From: JBBQWR01 sp038210495
Lineage (GTDB): Bacteria > Planctomycetota > Planctomycetia > Pirellulales > DATAWG01
Length of the DNA: 64,000 nucleotides
Assembly (NCBI GenBank): GCA_038210495.1
Contig: JBBQWR010000019.1
Coordinates: 32,477-96,476, forward strand
Direction: 5' to 3'
This document shows positions 1-9,261 of the stretch, piece by piece. The notes under the pieces are model-generated. The model saw only the letters and a list, made by a program, of their open reading frames with translations, did no database searches and was not told the DNA's origin. The translations under genes were made by a program, and so were the position numbers. Numbering within the stretch: the first letter of the stretch is position 1; every line of letters begins with the position of its first letter.

Positions 1-1
1 C

Positions 2-2998
2 GCGACTCCGTTGGCTTCGCAAAACGTCGCGGTTAACGGCACGGTCTGGCGATTGGCAAGCGCCGGCGCGATCGCGCCGCCCGGATACTTAGGAAACTTC
101 CATGTCGGCGCGACGGCTCAAACCATGCTCGTCGCCACCAACACTGCGGCAGCCGATGGCTTTTCCGAAAAACTAGACGCTAGTCTCGGTAGCGCCGGCG
201 GTGACGCCACGATCGCCGGTGGACCGATTGGCCTGCTCGGACCGTCACTGACCGACAACAGCACGCTGCTGTTGGGCATCAGCACACTGAGCGCGGGCGC
301 CAAATCCGGATCCGCGCAGATCACCCTCGCCTCAAATGGCGCTGGAACCAGTGGCCTTGCCAGTTCACCGTTGATGACCCAGACCGTCAACATCAGCGGC
401 ACGGTCTATCGACTGGCCGCCGCGAAAGCGGTGGCGTCGCCCGTGAATTTGGGCGTCGTCCACGTCGGTGGCGCATTTGTCTCCCAACCGATCACGATCG
501 TCAATACGGCGGCCAACGACACTTTTTCGGAAAAACTAGACGTCGGGTTCGGCGCTCTTACGGGCAACGCTACTACAGCGGGCGCGATCGGCTTGCTCGC
601 GCCGGGCTCAACCGACTCATCCAGCCTCTTGGTCGGTCTCGGAGGCGCCGCCCATACCAGCGCCGTCGGCCCCCTGACGGGTTCGGCCCCGTTGACGTTC
701 AACTCCAATGGCGGCGGCTCCAGCGGCTTAGGCGTTACGGCCCTCGCCTCGCAGAGCGTTAACATCACGGGCCAGGTGAATTATCTCGCACAACCTCAAT
801 TCACTCATCCCAGCGGCGCCGGCGCCCTGGGAGGCAACGGCGCCAGCTACACGCTCAACTTCGGCCACATCGCCCAAAACAGTGGTGCTTATACAGCGAA
901 CTTGGAAGTGCTCAATGCCCAACTCGATCCCACGTTTCAAGACAACTTGAGCACGGCATTCGGTAATGCGGAGGTTACGCACTTCACACTGACTGGATTC
1001 AACTCCTACAGCGGCATCGCGCCAGGCGCCACGCAAACCGGTTTGCAAATCACTTTCGACAGCAACGCCAATCACGGTCCGTTCGCCGACTCGCTATCGC
1101 TTCATCCCAATAGCGTCAACGCCAGCGGTTCTACCGCGCTGGGCGACGTCACGCTCAACATCATCGTCTCGCAATTGGCGCTCGCCTGGACCGGCCAGGA
1201 CGGCGGCGGTGGACCGGCCAATTCCTCGTGGGACACCTCGAATGGCTCCACGAACTGGGCCGACGGAACGATCGCGACTTTTCATCAAAACGGCAGCCGA
1301 GTCACCTTTGGCGACTCGAATCCCGCCAACGGAAATTCTTCGATCGCGACCAGCGCGATCGCGGTTCAGACCGCCGGGGTAACGCCCGTGTCCGTAACGT
1401 TCGATAACACGACGACAAACTACTCACTCTCCAATGCGGGTGCGGCCGTCGGCATCTCCGGTTCCACGGGCATTATCAAAAACGGCGGCGGCAGCGTTAC
1501 GCTTGCCGGCCCCAACACCTTCACCGGCGCGGTCGTCATCAACGCTGGCCGAATCAGAGTGCTGGACGGCGCGGCGCTCGGCGCATCCGCAGGCGTCTCC
1601 GTAGCGTCAGGTAGCGCCCTCGAATTGCAAAGCGGCGTCGCGATCGGCTCCATCCCGTTGGTCCTCGCCGGCAGCGGCGTTTCCGCTGGCGGGGCGCTGA
1701 ATAGCGTCAGCGGCGCCAACAGCTACTCCGGTCCGATCGCGATTGGCGCCGGAGGCGCGACGATCGTCTCTTCCAATCCAGGCGAGATACTCACGATCGG
1801 CGGCGCCATCGACAACGGAGGAAACTTATTGACCGTCTCGGGAGGCGGTGACACGACGCTTGGGGCTTCCCTGAGCGGCAACGGTGGTTTGACGAAGACG
1901 GGCGGCGGCACATTGACTTTGAGCCATGCGAACACCCACAGTGGCGGTGCGATCGTCAATGCCGGCACGCTGCGCACCACGGCCGACGGCGCCCTAGGAA
2001 ACGGAAGTTTGGTCGCCAATGCAATGGTTAGCATCGGCGGCAACGAACCAAGCGTCACGAGTTTGTCCGGTTCCGCCACCGGGAGTCTAACACTCGCCAC
2101 CAGCAAGACGCTGACCGTGACCCAAGCCGGCGACACCGAATTCGCCGGTAACCTAATCAACAGTGGGACTGTCGCCAAGGCCGGCGCGGGCACGTTGGAA
2201 ATATCCGCCGCTCCCACGCTGGACTCCGGTAGCTCGTTCGCGGTCAGCCAAGGCACGCTGAAATTCAATATCACCTCGGGCGCGCCCAGCGTGCAACCGA
2301 CGTCGACCGCCACCGTGAGCGCCGGCGCTAGTCTAGATCTGGCCGGTAGCGTCTCCGCCCTGAGCGATGTTTCGGCCAGCGCTGTTCCGAGTCAGCGCGT
2401 GAATATCGCCAGCGCCGGCGTTCTCGTCATCGAACCACCAACAAGCGGCGCGGTCATCCAACAGGTCGGCGCCATCGGCCCGCTGACGGGTGTCGGCGGC
2501 AGCGTGGTCCTCAACGACGGCGCCGCATTGACGGCCAATCGCATCATCCAAAATTCGCTGACAATCGGCGTCGGATCGACATTTACGCTAGCGCCGTCGG
2601 ATGACATGGGAAATTCATTGACTGCGGTGGCCAGTACGCCGCTTCACACCGTGTCACGCGGCGCGCAGGTCTTGGCCTCCGCGTCAATCTCCGGGCGCCC
2701 AATGCTTGCCGACTCGCTAATACCTTCCAATTCGCAGATGATCTCGAGCGAAAGCCTGCGGAGCGTCATTCCGGTTAGTTCACTGCCCATGACCTCGCTC
2801 GCCAACAACGACGGCGGCGAGCGCATCGGCGTCGTTCCAGAGCCGTCAGGCGTGGTTTTACTGGTCGTCGGATTATTGTTGCTTGGCGGAGCGGCGTCAC
2901 GTTTTCGCTCCCGGCTTGGCCGAAGTAGCCAATCACACGCGAAGGAAATCGCGACGGAAACGCGGCGATCGAAACGACGCGGTACGGTCGCGACTTGA
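2..2998 (+). CDS. Autotransporter-repeat protein with PEP-CTERM anchor (5' truncated)
   Basis: The frame is open at the left edge, and the first codons already match a repeat seen later, so the gene begins outside the window. The first ~260 residues hold copies of a module marked by a VN-x-x-GTV-x-RLA strand, an LG-x-x-HVG motif and FSEKLD. Residues ~480-760 contain glycine-rich beta-helix repeats of the PATR type (NGGGSVTLAGPNTFTGAVV and KTGGGTLTLSHANTHSGG). Near the C-terminus VPEPSG is followed by a hydrophobic helix and a basic RFRSRLGR stretch, the PEP-CTERM sorting signal; about 25 residues follow it, longer than usual. Likely a secreted or surface-anchored beta-helical protein. Its ligand or role cannot be read from the sequence. 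Confidence 0.8.
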   Translation, partial: ATPLASQNVAVNGTVWRLASAGAIAPPGYLGNFHVGATAQTMLVATNTAAADGFSEKLDASLGSAGGDATIAGGPIGLLGPSLTDNSTLLLGISTLSAGAKSGSAQITLASNGAGTSGLASSPLMTQTVNISGTVYRLAAAKAVASPVNLGVVHVGGAFVSQPITIVNTAANDTFSEKLDVGFGALTGNATTAGAIGLLAPGSTDSSSLLVGLGGAAHTSAVGPLTGSAPLTFNSNGGGSSGLGVTALASQSVNITGQVNYLAQPQFTHPSGAGALGGNGASYTLNFGHIAQNSGAYTANLEVLNAQLDPTFQDNLSTAFGNAEVTHFTLTGFNSYSGIAPGATQTGLQITFDSNANHGPFADSLSLHPNSVNASGSTALGDVTLNIIVSQLALAWTGQDGGGGPANSSWDTSNGSTNWADGTIATFHQNGSRVTFGDSNPANGNSSIATSAIAVQTAGVTPVSVTFDNTTTNYSLSNAGAAVGISGSTGIIKNGGGSVTLAGPNTFTGAVVINAGRIRVLDGAALGASAGVSVASGSALELQSGVAIGSIPLVLAGSGVSAGGALNSVSGANSYSGPIAIGAGGATIVSSNPGEILTIGGAIDNGGNLLTVSGGGDTTLGASLSGNGGLTKTGGGTLTLSHANTHSGGAIVNAGTLRTTADGALGNGSLVANAMVSIGGNEPSVTSLSGSATGSLTLATSKTLTVTQAGDTEFAGNLINSGTVAKAGAGTLEISAAPTLDSGSSFAVSQGTLKFNITSGAPSVQPTSTATVSAGASLDLAGSVSALSDVSASAVPSQRVNIASAGVLVIEPPTSGAVIQQVGAIGPLTGVGGSVVLNDGAALTANRIIQNSLTIGVGSTFTLAPSDDMGNSLTAVASTPLHTVSRGAQVLASASISGRPMLADSLIPSNSQMISSESLRSVIPVSSLPMTSLANNDGGERIGVVPEPSGVVLLVVGLLLLGGAASRFRSRLGRSSQSHAKEIATETRRSKRRGTVAT

Positions 2999-3251
2999 TC
3001 CTACACGCCACGATAAAAACGCGACGAGCGGAAAGTCTCGCTGAGCTTTCCTGGTCTTCGTTGTGCGGACAGTCGCTGCTTTGCTAGAATTGGCCCGTCT
3101 CACGCCACTTTTCGGTTGAGAATCGAACGTGATTTGCGCATGCTCGCTCTGCGTATATTTCACGGGCCATCAAACTTTAGTGTACTCACCGCATCAAAAG
3201 CGGCGATCAAGCAACAGCGATTGGTTTTCGGAAATCAGAAATGAGCATCGA

Positions 3252-3325
3252 GCGCCCGTAGCTCAATTGGATAGAGCAGCGGACTTCTAATCCGCAGGTT
3301 ACAGGTTCGATTCCTGTCGGGCGTA
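3252..3325 (+). tRNA. tRNA-Arg (anticodon UCU)
   Basis: A cloverleaf folds cleanly. The 7-bp acceptor stem pairs GCGCCCG (3252-3258) with CGGGCGT (3318-3324). The D-arm begins GCTC, the anticodon arm reads GGACT-TCTAA-TCC with anticodon TCT (reads AGA), and the T-arm is ACAGG-TTCGATT-CCTGT (3301-3317), followed by discriminator A. CCA is not encoded. A degraded integrase start lies 130 bases downstream, consistent with tRNA 3' ends being integration sites. Confidence 0.95.
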
Positions 3326-3454
3326 CTTTTGATTAGTTGAGCCGAACACGAGACTTTTGTGCATGCCTGTGAACTGCAGCGCGGCCGGTTTTTCCCGGCC
3401 CAAGCCGGTAGAACCCGTTTCGGGTCAATTTGGGTAAACCTTTGAATCGCTTCC

Positions 3455-3586
3455 ATGCCCTGGCTGATTTCCACGACCCCGACCTATCGACTCCATAAGC
3501 CGTCCAAACAGGCCGTGGTTACGCTCAATGGCAAAGACGTCTATTTAGGGGGGCTGCTCCCACCCGCGCGAAGCAATTCTTCTTGA
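3455..3586 (+). pseudogene. Integrase N-terminal remnant
   Basis: A 43-codon frame starts at ATG 3455 and encodes TYRLHKPS followed by QAVVTLNGKDVYLGG, then runs into unrelated codons and a stop. The pattern 'RLHKPS..QA.V.LNGKD.YLG' is what I recall as the conserved start of tyrosine-type site-specific integrases common in planctomycete genomes. The SAM-like and catalytic domains are absent. Its position just downstream of tRNA-Arg supports a relic of an element that integrated there. It is probably not functional. The family is recalled, not searched. Confidence 0.6.
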
Positions 3587-3698
3587 TCGCAAACTGACGT
3601 CATTCTTCAATCGATGAAAGGTCGAGTTGCAAACAGGCCATCGCCGGCCGAAAGGCGTCGAAGGCTCGACCCGGCGTCGCGCGAGCCTAGAATAAGTC

Positions 3699-5819
3699 AT
3701 GCGCAAAATTTCAGCCCAATCGCGGTCAAGCCCTCAGCCAACTCGTCAGCCGCCGGCCGATCAGGTTGCCGGCTCGCCTTCAGCCACCGCCAACGATCTC
3801 CCGCAATTCTCGCTGCCGAATTCACAGCCGACCCCACAGCCGACCCCACAGCCGAATTCCAGCCGCGGTCGGTTCGACCGCTATCGCCAGAAGGTACGGC
3901 AGCGGGAATTGCCCAATGGCCCCATCCATTCCTCGGGCGACACCCGCAGCGCCAAGGACCGCGCGAGGTCGGCGATGCAATTGGTCTCGCATTTCTTTCA
4001 GCTATTGCGGCCCTATCGATATCAGACGTTTTGGATTCTCGCGTCGGCCGCCCTGGCGACGCTGATCGGCCTCGTGCCGCCGGCGGGCACCAAATTCGTC
4101 ATCGACTACGGCCTGGGGCATAAGTCACTGCCCGACTCCTGGCTGCGCTCGTATCCGTCGCTCGCAAACCCACGACAACTTCTGCTGCTCACCGTGCTGG
4201 CCGTCGCGGGCGTCTCGCTGCTGAAGATCGTGATCCAGGTCTGGGGACGCTGGCGCGCGACGAAGATCTCCAAGCAGATCCAACTCAACGTGCGCCGCCG
4301 CGTGTTCGAGCATGCCGTGCGGTTGCCGCTCCATCGGGTGCAAGAAATTCGTTCGGGCGGAGTGGCTTCGATTCTCCGCGAAGACGGCGGCAGCGTCGGC
4401 GAGCTGATGTTCGGCATGCTGTTTAACCCCTGGCGAGCTATCATCCAATTGATCGGCAGCCTGGCGATCTTGGCCTGGGTCGATTGGACCCTGCTGCTCG
4501 GAGCGCTGGTGCTGCTGCCGACCGTGTATGTGACCCATCGCGCGTGGATCAACAACATTCGGCCGCAGTTCCGCGTGATTCGCAAACAGCGGGAGCAGAT
4601 CGACGCGGGCGCCACCGAATCGTTCGCCGGGATGCGAATTGTGCGGGCCTTCAGCCGTCAAAAACGGGAGGTCGCTCGGTTCACGACGGAGAATAATCTG
4701 ATGGCCCGGCAGGAGCTCTATGCCTGGTGGTGGATGCGAGCGGTCGAAACGATCTGGGAAGCGCTCATTCCGATCGCCAGCGCCGCGCTGCTGTTCTACG
4801 GCGGCTGGCGCGTGCTCGATGGGCACATGACCGTGGGCGACCTGATGATGTTTCTCGTCTATCTGTTGATGCTGCTTGAGCCGCTGGCCACGCTCGCGAC
4901 GAGCGCGACTCAATTTCAAAACAGCCTGAGCGGATTGGATCGCGTGCTCGATCTGCTCGGCGAATCGCGCGAGATGCCCTCCACGCCCAATTCCCTGAAG
5001 GCCGACCGTCATTCGATCGCCGGTCATATTGCGATTGAGCACGTTTCGTTCACGTATCCCGGCGGCGATCAGCCGGCCCTCAGCGATGTCAGCCTGTCGG
5101 TGGCTGCGGGCCAGACGGTCGCCCTGGTCGGCCCCAGCGGCGCCGGCAAAACAACGCTCAGCAATCTGGTGGCCCGGTTTTACGATCCCACCGCGGGCCG
5201 CGTGACGCTGGACGCGCGCGATCTGCGCGATTACGACGTCGAATCGTTTCGCTCGCTGCTGGGCATCGTCGAGCAGGATGTGTTTCTGTTCGACGGCACG
5301 ATCGCCCAGAACATCGCCTATGCCCGCCGCGAGGCCACGCCAGACGAAATCCGTGCCGCCGCCGACGCGGCCAGCGCAACGGAGTTCATCGAGCGGATGA
5401 CCCACGGCATGCAAACGGTGATCGGCGAGCGAGGCGTGCGGCTCAGCGGCGGTCAGCGCCAGCGGCTCGCCATCGCCCGCGCGATCTTGGCCGATCCCAA
5501 GCTATTGATCCTCGACGAAGCCACCAGCAATCTCGACACGGAGAGCGAGCGCCTGATCCAGCAAAGCCTGGCGACTCTGATGCGCGGCCGAACCAGCTTC
5601 GTGATCGCCCATCGTCTGAGCACCATCTCCCGCGCCGACCTGATCGTCGTCGTCGAACATGGCCGCATCAGCCAAACGGGAACCCATGCGGAGTTGATGG
5701 CCAAAGGGGGCAAGTACCGCACAATGGTCGACCAGCAAATCCACATGACGCTGGGCAGCATGTGCGCCCTCGCCGCGTCCGAAGCCGATCTCGCGAGCGA
5801 TCCGTTAGTCCACTTCTGA
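3699..5819 (+). CDS. ABC exporter, fused permease and ATPase
   Basis: A 706-residue half-transporter of the MsbA/lipid-exporter type, expected to dimerise in the inner membrane and move a hydrophobic substrate. Residues ~105-400 form a six-helix permease domain. The ATPase domain shows Walker A GPSGAGKTT (478-486), signature LSGGQRQR (from 582), Walker B LLILDE (602-607) and the switch histidine in VIAHRLST. The first ~90 residues are proline/serine-rich and disordered (TPQPTPQP). An in-frame ATG at 3975, preceded by GAGG at good spacing, would give a 614-residue protein of standard length, so the start is uncertain. The stretch just before 3975 (ELPNGPIHSSGD) looks conserved, which favours the longer form. 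No partner gene shows the substrate. Confidence 0.88.
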   Translation: MRKISAQSRSSPQPTRQPPADQVAGSPSATANDLPQFSLPNSQPTPQPTPQPNSSRGRFDRYRQKVRQRELPNGPIHSSGDTRSAKDRARSAMQLVSHFFQLLRPYRYQTFWILASAALATLIGLVPPAGTKFVIDYGLGHKSLPDSWLRSYPSLANPRQLLLLTVLAVAGVSLLKIVIQVWGRWRATKISKQIQLNVRRRVFEHAVRLPLHRVQEIRSGGVASILREDGGSVGELMFGMLFNPWRAIIQLIGSLAILAWVDWTLLLGALVLLPTVYVTHRAWINNIRPQFRVIRKQREQIDAGATESFAGMRIVRAFSRQKREVARFTTENNLMARQELYAWWWMRAVETIWEALIPIASAALLFYGGWRVLDGHMTVGDLMMFLVYLLMLLEPLATLATSATQFQNSLSGLDRVLDLLGESREMPSTPNSLKADRHSIAGHIAIEHVSFTYPGGDQPALSDVSLSVAAGQTVALVGPSGAGKTTLSNLVARFYDPTAGRVTLDARDLRDYDVESFRSLLGIVEQDVFLFDGTIAQNIAYARREATPDEIRAAADAASATEFIERMTHGMQTVIGERGVRLSGGQRQRLAIARAILADPKLLILDEATSNLDTESERLIQQSLATLMRGRTSFVIAHRLSTISRADLIVVVEHGRISQTGTHAELMAKGGKYRTMVDQQIHMTLGSMCALAASEADLASDPLVHF

Positions 5820-6181
5820 ACTTCGGACAAGAAGATCCCTTCTGCGAAATGCCCGTCTGCGAAATGATTGACGCCGGGCGGATGGGGCAATACACTCTGG
5901 TTGTTTTGCCATCCAGCTTGAGGCTGATCTCTAGCACGCCAGGGGACAACGCAGCGCAACCGTCGAATAACGGCTGACTCGCGACGTTATTATCTTTCTT
6001 CCTGACCTGTCTGAGGGCACAGGCGCCTTTTTCAACCTTAAGTTGACGATTGTCATGCCCGTCGGACGGCGACCCAGGCGCCAGGCCGCCTTTCTGTTCA
6101 TCACCTTCGCGTAAATCCGTTGCGCATCGTGTGGACCGGCAGGAATTTAGCAACCATTTCGACAATCAGGACGACACGATC
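5820..6181. other. Intergenic region before the ART island
   Basis: No convincing gene in either strand. It holds a small stem-loop with a T run (6006-6032) and the probable leader of the downstream operon. AGGA at 6168-6171 lies ten bases before the preferred GTG start at 6182. The frame is open back to 6050, so a longer N-terminus is formally possible, but that stretch shows no conserved character. Confidence 0.5.
6006..6032 (+). terminator. Weak possible intrinsic terminator
   Basis: CCTGT (6006-6010) pairs with ACAGG (6019-6023) across an 8-base loop, followed four bases later by five Ts (6028-6032). The stem is short, and it lies ~190 bases downstream of the ABC exporter, so this is tentative. 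Confidence 0.25.
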
Positions 6182-7693
6182 GTGGCAAAAGCAGCCGAGT
6201 TGGACAAAAACCTGGTCGACGGACTAAAAGCGGCAAAATCGAAGCGAGCCTATTTCGCGCTCGTGCTCAAGGGCAGCAACGATGGCGCCTTGATCATCTC
6301 CAAGACCAAGGTTCCTCCGGCCGACATCGCCGCGGCCAAAAAGCAAAGCGGCGGCGCGGCCGTACTTAAGGGATTTTGCCAGAACGAAGAGGGGCGGTAT
6401 TTCTTCGAGACGGCCAAGGAAGCGCCCGCCACGGCCGCCCAAGCGGTCAAGATAATCGCGAAGCGCGACGCCGGCATGGCGATTATTGCCGAGTTCCGCG
6501 TCAGCACGGATCCCGAGTTGCTGGCCGACGACGGGGATGCGACCGTCACAACTGCCTCGACAGTTCAGCCAAAGCAAGATGACGGCGCGGCCGTGATTAA
6601 ACGGTTCCACGACCTGTCCGCGGACATCACGGCGGCCCTTGGCGGCCCGAACAAGGATCGCGTGAAAACGCTGTTCGCCGCCATCCGAGAACAGCTCCAG
6701 AAGAAAGATTTCGCCGCGGCGACCAAAAATATCGACGAACTGGATTCCTTGGTGAAGCCAGCGCCAGCGGCCGCAGCGACTCCCGCGCCACAAGATGGCG
6801 CCGCGGTTGGCGACCGGCTCAAGGCCATGACGCCGGAAATCAAGACTGCGCTGGCCGGACCCAATCAAGCCCGGGTGAAAGCACTGTTCGTCGCGGTCAG
6901 TGGGCAGATCAAGAACAAGGATTTCGTCCCGGCGAGCAAGGCTCTCGATGAACTCGAGTCTCTATTGAAGCCAGCAGCGGGCCCGAGCGCCAGCGATTTG
7001 GCGGCCGAGTGGAAAACGAAGCTGACCGAGTGGACTCCCGCGATTAAGGCGGCCTTGACGGCCAAGGGGCCCAGCGCCGCGGCTATCGGCAAACTGCTCG
7101 CTCAGGCCTCCGCGCTGTCGAAGCCTGGCGGAGACATGGCCCAGGCCATCGCCCAACTGACCGAGTGCCACGCCCTGGCCACGGCCGGCGCGGCGTCGCA
7201 GACCGACGGCAAGACTGCGGGCAAGAAGATTTCACCGGCCTTCGCGCAGCTCTGGAGTCAGGCGAAGGAAGTCTGGCGAGACGCGGTAGACACGATCAAC
7301 AGCCAGCTGGAGAAACTTCGTTCCGCGCTCCTTAACTTCGACGAGAAGAAATATCCAGAGATCGCCAGCCTATCCCCAGAAACGAAGGAAAAATTCAAGC
7401 AGCAACTCAAAGCCGTCGCCGAAGGAGGACTGAGTCAACTCGTCGATAGCCAGCGGGTCGCGCTGCAAGTGGCGCTTGTCAATGTCGACCAGGCCGCGGA
7501 CGACGCCAAGAAAGCGAAATCCATTGCCGATGCGCACGCGCTGGTGAAGAACATTCAGAACTACGTGGGGAGCGCCGAAAAAATCGAGGTGTGCGACGAC
7601 AATGGTCTCGATGTCGTGGTGACGATCCGGTCGGAATTGGGCGGGGCCTTGGGCAAGTTGGACGAGGCATTGGCGAAAGCTTTCGTCAGCTAG
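6182..7693 (+). CDS. Helical-repeat protein of the ART island
   Basis: From GTG 6182 this encodes ~503 residues with no signal peptide. Residues 1-~120 look like a compact alpha/beta domain (AYFALVLKG, GALIISKTKV, RYFFETAKEAP, MAIIAEFRVS). Three degenerate helical-hairpin repeats of ~70 residues follow, starting near 134, 204 and 271; the first two share DGAAV, a GPN-x-x-RVK motif, KKDF or NKDF, and a DELDSLVKP-like end. From ~354 there is a third helical module (LWSQAKEVWRDAV, later CDDNGLDVVVTIRSELGGAL). I recall this repeat and terminal module from large proteins near polymorphic toxins and type VI effectors in Proteobacteria and Planctomycetes, but could not search. The gene sits 71 bases upstream of the ART gene. 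Function unknown; carrier, adaptor or delivery domain are possibilities. Confidence 0.6.
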   Translation: MAKAAELDKNLVDGLKAAKSKRAYFALVLKGSNDGALIISKTKVPPADIAAAKKQSGGAAVLKGFCQNEEGRYFFETAKEAPATAAQAVKIIAKRDAGMAIIAEFRVSTDPELLADDGDATVTTASTVQPKQDDGAAVIKRFHDLSADITAALGGPNKDRVKTLFAAIREQLQKKDFAAATKNIDELDSLVKPAPAAAATPAPQDGAAVGDRLKAMTPEIKTALAGPNQARVKALFVAVSGQIKNKDFVPASKALDELESLLKPAAGPSASDLAAEWKTKLTEWTPAIKAALTAKGPSAAAIGKLLAQASALSKPGGDMAQAIAQLTECHALATAGAASQTDGKTAGKKISPAFAQLWSQAKEVWRDAVDTINSQLEKLRSALLNFDEKKYPEIASLSPETKEKFKQQLKAVAEGGLSQLVDSQRVALQVALVNVDQAADDAKKAKSIADAHALVKNIQNYVGSAEKIEVCDDNGLDVVVTIRSELGGALGKLDEALAKAFVS

Positions 7694-7764
7694 CCGCGTC
7701 GTTGGCGTGGGTCGACGCCCGAGCAGCATGTTGGAAACAACTGAAGTGAGTGAGAGGTCGCAGA

Positions 7765-9261
7765 ATGAGCAAGACCAGTTTCATGAAAGTCGATCGACTC
7801 GTGCGCGTGATGACCGGCGGCGCGGTGGTCACTGACCGGCTCGTCGAAAAACGCACGGATAAGATCACCGACGCCGTGGCCGAGTTAGCCCAGGAGATCA
7901 AGCGGCTCGATCAGGCCAAGATCAAGAGTCCGCTACTCGAGAAGACCTATCAGGATCTCCTCGCTCGGCAAAATATGGTCGCGAACATCCCGAATAACGC
8001 TGACCGGTCGAGAGAACTCGACCTGGTCAAGGCCGATGCCCGCGCTGCGGCAGCCTTGGGGCCAATCTTGGTGGATGGGCGACTCGCTCAAAACGAGATT
8101 TTTCGCTGTAGTTTGTTGTTGCAGGGCCAACTGGACCTATTAAAGCACAAGGGCGCCAAGAACGAGGAGGCGACCGGCCTGCAACAGACTTTCGACGGCC
8201 TCTCGGCTCAATATGAGCAGGCCAAAAATATTACGGACATCAAGCAACAGACGGACGGATTTCAACGAGTCCGGTCGGCGTTTCGCTCCCAGCTGGAACC
8301 TTTCCAAAGTGTTGTGAGTGACATTTTAGAGGTGTCTGAACTTTGGCAGGACATGAAGAACAATGCGCTTGAAGCTTACGCCAGCGCGCTCCAAGCGGTC
8401 CAAAAAGTCAAGCCCGGTGAAGGGCGTGCTCACCTGGAGCAGCGTCTGACCAAGTGCAAGAACGAAATTTATGCTGGCGCGATGATGGACGGAAACGCTT
8501 GGTTCCATGTTTTCAAAAAACAGATTGACGAAGCGAAACGAATTAGCGCTCTCTCTCAACAGAATATTCGCACGGGAGGGTCACAGGCTGACGTGGTTCT
8601 CGGCAAAGTGAACGAGGCGAAACGACTCGCGGAACGAAACCCTTCCGGCGCCGAAGCGATTATGATGTCGGCGCTGGGCGGCGAGAGCACTGGATTGACT
8701 GCAGAGCAGAGAGCCGATTTGGGAAAGCAAGAATTCGAAAGAATGTTGAAAAAGGCATACGAACAAGTCGCCGTCTCGGGGTCGCGCGTCGACCAGCTTT
8801 CGCCGGGCGAGGTCGTCGCCCTGCATAATTACACGACTCAAGATTATGAACTGATGAATAAACAATTGATTCTCGGCTACGAAGGCGGTCTGACAGGCGA
8901 AAACTACAAGAAAAAGATCGAGGCCGTCACGGAAGCGCTGAAGAAGCTGCCAAGCTATGAGGGCGGCATGACCCTGCGCGGTGAATGGCTCTGGAAGAAA
9001 GACGGGCACAAAGCTATTTATTTCCTTGGAAATACTTTCGCGATCAAGCCTTTATGGAGCACTGGCGTCAAAATGTGCTTCGCCACTCCCATTCAGATCT
9101 CGGTCTTTGGCAAAGGCGGCAAAGATGTCGCGGCGATGTCCGACAAGCCCAACGAGACCGAGGTCTTGTTCCCGCCCGGCACGAAGTTCAAAGTGACAGC
9201 CTATCGTGAGGAAGGGAAGGGAAGAGACTTTAAAATTTTCATGACGGTGGAGGAAGTCTGA
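7765..9261 (+). CDS. Putative ADP-ribosyltransferase effector/toxin
   Basis: A 498-residue protein. Start ATG 7765 is chosen because GAGAGG lies 7 bases upstream; a GTG at 7750 is the alternative. Residues 1-~340 are predicted alpha-helical and unrecognised. The C-terminal ~150 residues match R-S-E ADP-ribosyltransferases: LHNYTTQDYELMN (the YT..Y..iN strand-helix), TLRG with candidate NAD-binding R405, STG at 432-434 in the STS position, and NETEVLFPPGTKFKV giving ExE with E464 and E466. ExE, rather than QxE, is the signature of arginine-directed enzymes (iota toxin, ExoS, vertebrate ART families). The expected activity is transfer of ADP-ribose from NAD to a protein arginine. There is no signal peptide. 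Its stop overlaps the start of an ARH homologue. Target and delivery are unknown; a housekeeping modifier is possible. Confidence 0.75.
   Translation: MSKTSFMKVDRLVRVMTGGAVVTDRLVEKRTDKITDAVAELAQEIKRLDQAKIKSPLLEKTYQDLLARQNMVANIPNNADRSRELDLVKADARAAAALGPILVDGRLAQNEIFRCSLLLQGQLDLLKHKGAKNEEATGLQQTFDGLSAQYEQAKNITDIKQQTDGFQRVRSAFRSQLEPFQSVVSDILEVSELWQDMKNNALEAYASALQAVQKVKPGEGRAHLEQRLTKCKNEIYAGAMMDGNAWFHVFKKQIDEAKRISALSQQNIRTGGSQADVVLGKVNEAKRLAERNPSGAEAIMMSALGGESTGLTAEQRADLGKQEFERMLKKAYEQVAVSGSRVDQLSPGEVVALHNYTTQDYELMNKQLILGYEGGLTGENYKKKIEAVTEALKKLPSYEGGMTLRGEWLWKKDGHKAIYFLGNTFAIKPLWSTGVKMCFATPIQISVFGKGGKDVAAMSDKPNETEVLFPPGTKFKVTAYREEGKGRDFKIFMTVEEV

Noticed and set aside
4125..5414. Long 429-codon minus-strand frame opposite the ABC exporter
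   Set aside because: It is the complement of a GC-rich gene with clear Walker motifs; its translation is His/Arg/Gln-rich without conserved motifs.
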